From: Dromaius novaehollandiae
Lineage: Eukaryota; Chordata; Aves; Casuariiformes; Dromaiidae
Reading direction: 5' to 3'
Assembly: GCF_036370855.1 (NCBI RefSeq)
Contig: NC_088112.1
Span: 558,001-622,000, forward strand
Length of the DNA stretch: 64,000 nucleotides
The translations under genes and the position numbers were made by a program. The notes beneath the pieces were generated by a model that was not told the origin of the DNA, did not search any database, and saw only the letters and a program-made list of their open reading frames with translations. This document shows, in pieces, positions 61,301 through 64,000 of this stretch (position 1 is the stretch's first letter; each line of letters starts with the position of its first letter).

Positions 61301-62440
61301 AATTGGAGGGGGGGTCAGAGCACTGCCAAGAGGGGTCAGAGCACTACCAAGAGAGCTCAGCTGTCTGCAGCTCAACAGAAAGTTTCCCCTCGATTGCTGA
61401 GCCAGGCCTTTGCTGGGACCTCAGGGATGGCTCAGGCAGGAGCAGTGAGCAGCTCTCAGCCCTGCCTAGGGGTGGAGGGGTGTTACACTGGTGAGGTATG
61501 TCCCAAGGACACAGTGCTCAAACAGGGGGTTGGTCTCAGAGATCCTGCTAACTCCGGACAGATGCAGAAGATGTAGCCAAAAGAACAAAGCTCAACAGAA
61601 GATGCATAGATGGAAATGAATGCAGATTACTGCGAAGTTGGATTATGCAGCCAGTGTCTTCCTTAGGCCGATCGACATGAGCGAGGTTAAAATGCAGGAG
61701 GAGGTACTGTGAAACAGTCTCACAAAATTAGCCCAGAGAGGGCATGAATGGGGCCGAGCTCTGAGCAGAGAGGCAAAGCCTGGCTAAAAGCAAGTGAATA
61801 GACATGAAAAATTCATTCTGCTCTTGCAAAGACTAAAAGCTCTGTGGACAGCAATGCATAGAAAGAACCAGGGTAGCTGAGGTGGCCTGGGAGGCTCTCA
61901 AGAACACAAGCTACATCCAGGCTAGAAAAAGTCCTTCTTAGACTAGCCGCTGGCTACACAGAAGGAAACATTAAGAGGCTACTATGGACTGGTGAGACAT
62001 GCCATGGATAGCAAACTACCTTGGAAGATGTCACCAGGCCCACATGGCTTTGTCTATGGGGGGGACATGGAAGGATCCAAGGCAGGGGGAGAGCTGAGAT
62101 ATGCAATAACAAATCTCTCTGGAGCTTCCATCCCGAAGTATTGAGCAACATTCAGGATCATCAGCTTGCAGCATGGCAAGGAAAACAGAAGTCTCAAATT
62201 AGAGATGTAAAGTTCCTGACCTGTGGTGAAAAGGAGATGACTGGCACTCACATTTAGGTGCCTTCAGTAATGTCTCAAGGAGATTGGATTGCAGGCAGAG
62301 GGAAATGGAGAGAACCTGAGCATGCAAGAAAGAGAATGAAACCAGAATAAGTGTGGATAGAGAGGAATAAGGGTGATCTGTGCGAAAATGGAGGGAAATG
62401 GAGGAAACCTAAGGGTGCATGGAGGGGAAAGGAGCTAACC
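58336..62440. other. Intergenic, no gene recognised
   Basis: Mixed-composition sequence. It includes a short CA run near 59055-59071, a second CA/CG-rich stretch near 59265-59297, a two-copy unit ggggtcagagcactgccaag at about 61311-61353, and several open frames of 60-174 codons with no recognisable domain or codon signal. The longest (60624-61148, +) is overlapped by a minus-strand frame of similar quality and is not called a gene. Confidence 0.5.
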
Positions 62441-62499
62441 TAAGGGCACATGGAAGGAAATACAGCTGATCTGAACCCACTACTGTACTCAAATACCCC

Positions 62500-62900
62500 A
62501 TTTTCTGCCCCCAGATACCCTTCCCACACTCTAATATACCCTTCCCTGCACTTAAAGATGCCCCCTTCAAGACAGAAGTAATCCCCTCACATATCCAAAT
62601 ACCCCCTTCCCATTCCCAAGTACCATCTCCCTGCACCCAACTATCCCCCTCCCATGCCCTAATGCCCCTGTCATACCCATCCCACACCCAGATATATCCC
62701 TCCCACATCCAAATACCACCTCCTGCACCCAGATACCCCCTCCTGCATCCAAATACCCCTCTCTTACACCCGAATGCCCCACGACCTGTACCCAAATACC
62801 TCTTTCTTGAGCTCAGATATCCTCTGCATCCAAACAACCTCCCCAGGTCCGCACTCGCATCCAACTGCACCCTTCCTGCATCCAAATACAACCTTCTCGT
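62500..62900. repeat. Degenerate pyrimidine-rich minisatellite
   Basis: Units of roughly 20-25 bp built on catccaaataccccctcctg recur many times with drift (for example around 62700-62780). It produces long artificial open frames on both strands. Confidence 0.8.
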
Positions 62901-62912
62901 GCTGCCATTCCT

Positions 62913-62914
<2 letters not shown>

Positions 62915-62980
<66 letters not shown>
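62915..62980. repeat. (AC)33 microsatellite
   Basis: 66 bp of uninterrupted AC dinucleotides, ending 137 bp before the APBB3 start codon. Confidence 0.98.
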
Positions 62981-62985
<5 letters not shown>

Positions 62986-62994
62986 CTGCACTCT

Positions 62995-63620
62995 GGTTTC
63001 TCCCCTCCGCCCCCGCTGCCGCTTCCGCCCCGCCTCTGCCGCCCGCCCCCACCGCAGCCGCCGCTCGGGCCGCGCCTCCCGGGAGCGGCGGGCCGAGGCG
63101 GGCCCGCACCGGGGCCATGCTGGGCAAGGACTACATGCTGGCCATCATCCTGGTCAACTGCGACGGTAGTGGGGCCGGGCTGCGGGGGGGCCGCGGCTGC
63201 CGGAGGGGCGGCGACGGGGGGTGCCGGGAGCCGTGCCCGCTGCGGGGGCTCCGGGGCGGCGGGCCGCGCTCGCGGGGATCGTTGCTGGGGCCGCCGGGGC
63301 CGGGGCGGGCTGCGTGCGCGCCCGGGGGGCCTGGGCTGGGCGGCCCGGGGAGACCCGGCCGGGCGGGCGCGGCGCCGCCGCTCTCCGCGGTGCTGAACGG
63401 GCGAGGCCCGCGGGAGCGGCCCGGGCCCCCCGCGCTCCTGCCCGGCCCTGCGGGCGCTGCGGGCGGGGCAGCCGGGCCGGGGGCTGCGCTGGGCCCGCGG
63501 CGCTGGGCCCAAGAGGCAGGGGCCGCCGACCCCCTCTTCCGCCAGCGCTGGCCTCCCCCCGCGTGGGGCAGCAGGCCCTGGCCTGGTACCTGCGCGGGGG
63601 AGGGCTGGGGCTTCAGGGCA
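62995..63620 (+). promoter_or_regulatory. APBB3: CpG-island promoter of the APBB3-like gene
   Basis: Abrupt change to very high G+C with frequent CG dinucleotides, spanning the first coding exon and the start of intron 1. No TATA box is evident, as is usual for a broadly expressed CpG-island promoter. The 5' UTR would lie within about 62995-63116. Confidence 0.75.
63117..63165 (+). CDS. APBB3: First coding exon of APBB3 (FE65-like 2), 3'-partial at the window edge
   Basis: ATG at 63117 in the context ggggccatgc. Encodes MLGKDYMLAIILVNCD plus one base and stops at the donor cgacg|gtagtg, phase 1; the split codon starting G would fit the Asp that follows in APBB3. I recognise these residues as the N-terminus of APBB3, a WW- and PTB-domain adaptor that binds the cytoplasmic tail of amyloid precursor family proteins. 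The WW and PTB exons lie beyond the window. Identification rests on 16 residues plus the phase and CpG island. Confidence 0.72.
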
Positions 63621-64000
63621 TCTGCCCCACAGGCCCTCTCAAGGGCAGGGAAGGCACTTTCTGCCCCAGCCCCTACCAGCGCAGGGCTGTGTGTTGCCAG
63701 CTGCGGGGCAGGACGTACCACAAGGCCTGGGAAGACCAGCTGGGCCCTGGCAAGATGGGCAGAGACAGGGGCCTGAGGGCTGGGGTGTTTAGCTTGGCCA
63801 TGGGCTGACAGGCTCTCTGCTTTCTTGGTGCCTGCCTGCAGTGGGCACCTGCAGTGGACACCTCTGGCTCCAGACCTTCACTGTCTGCACCTTCATTTTC
63901 CTCCCACTTCTCTGCATCCCCTTGGTGCCCAGTACAAAGGTATCAGCAGGACCCAGTGACTGTAGGGGAGGGACACTCACCCACACCCTGAATCGAGCAG
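63166..64000 (+). other. APBB3: APBB3 first intron (partial), GC-rich
   Basis: Long open frames on both strands here come from composition: G+C is so high that stops are rare. No second exon with an acceptor followed by WW-domain coding is seen before the window ends. Confidence 0.6.

Noticed and set aside
62662..63396. 244-codon plus-strand open frame
   Set aside because: Same repeat and GC-rich region; contains a poly-His/Thr-type run from the AC tract and no domain.
62409..63512. 367-codon minus-strand open frame
   Set aside because: It runs through the minisatellite, the (AC)33 tract and the CpG island. The protein is repeats and low-complexity Pro/Arg/Ala, produced by composition.
63131..63721. 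196-codon minus-strand open frame opposite the APBB3 exon
   Set aside because: Low-complexity Ala/Pro/Gly content in a stop-poor GC-rich region.
63117..63776. 219-codon reading of the APBB3 start
   Set aside because: Only the first 16 codons look like protein; after the gt donor at 63166 the frame reads GC-rich intron.

Overview
This window looks like vertebrate, most probably bird, chromosomal DNA. Genes are split by GT-AG introns, the intronic background is AT-rich, there are two CR1-family LINE copies whose 3' ends resemble the avian CR1 type, and the right end is a GC-rich CpG-island promoter. I see no bacterial, phage or CRISPR content. The species cannot be fixed from the sequence.

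Positions 1222-50204 (+) hold one large gene. I resolve 45 coding exons, totalling 5238 nt and 1745 codons plus stop, with consistent phases throughout and no internal stop or frameshift. The product is a two-module glycoside hydrolase family 31 brush-border alpha-glucosidase, best called maltase-glucoamylase (MGAM). Each module has a trefoil segment, a beta-sandwich and a (beta/alpha)8 barrel with a WIDMNE nucleophile site and an HWLGDN acid/base site. The 5' end (cytoplasmic tail, membrane anchor, stalk, first trefoil cysteines; roughly 100 residues by comparison with vertebrate relatives) lies upstream of the window or in an exon I could not find. The two halves match exon by exon, often with identical exon lengths, which records an internal tandem duplication. 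The introns carry a CR1 fragment, microsatellites, small minisatellites and a perfect hairpin.

Positions 50205 to about 50800 are the 3' UTR. From about 50.8 to 62.9 kb there is a gene-poor spacer: a triplicated 74-75 bp repeat, degraded endogenous retrovirus pol remnants on the minus strand, a 2.1 kb 5'-truncated CR1 on the minus strand with a 173 bp internal duplication, and unidentified unique sequence. A pyrimidine-rich degenerate minisatellite and an (AC)33 tract then lead into a CpG island.

At 63117-63165 (+) a short first coding exon reads MLGKDYMLAIILVNCD and ends at a phase-1 donor. I recognise it as the start of APBB3 (FE65-like 2), an adaptor unrelated to digestion. The remaining 0.8 kb is its GC-rich first intron.

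I did not find a convincing new biological system. The most useful observations are the residue-level evidence for MGAM over sucrase-isomaltase, intron gain or loss between the duplicated halves, the unexpected MGAM-APBB3 neighbourhood, and a CR1 inserted about 15 bp from a splice donor.
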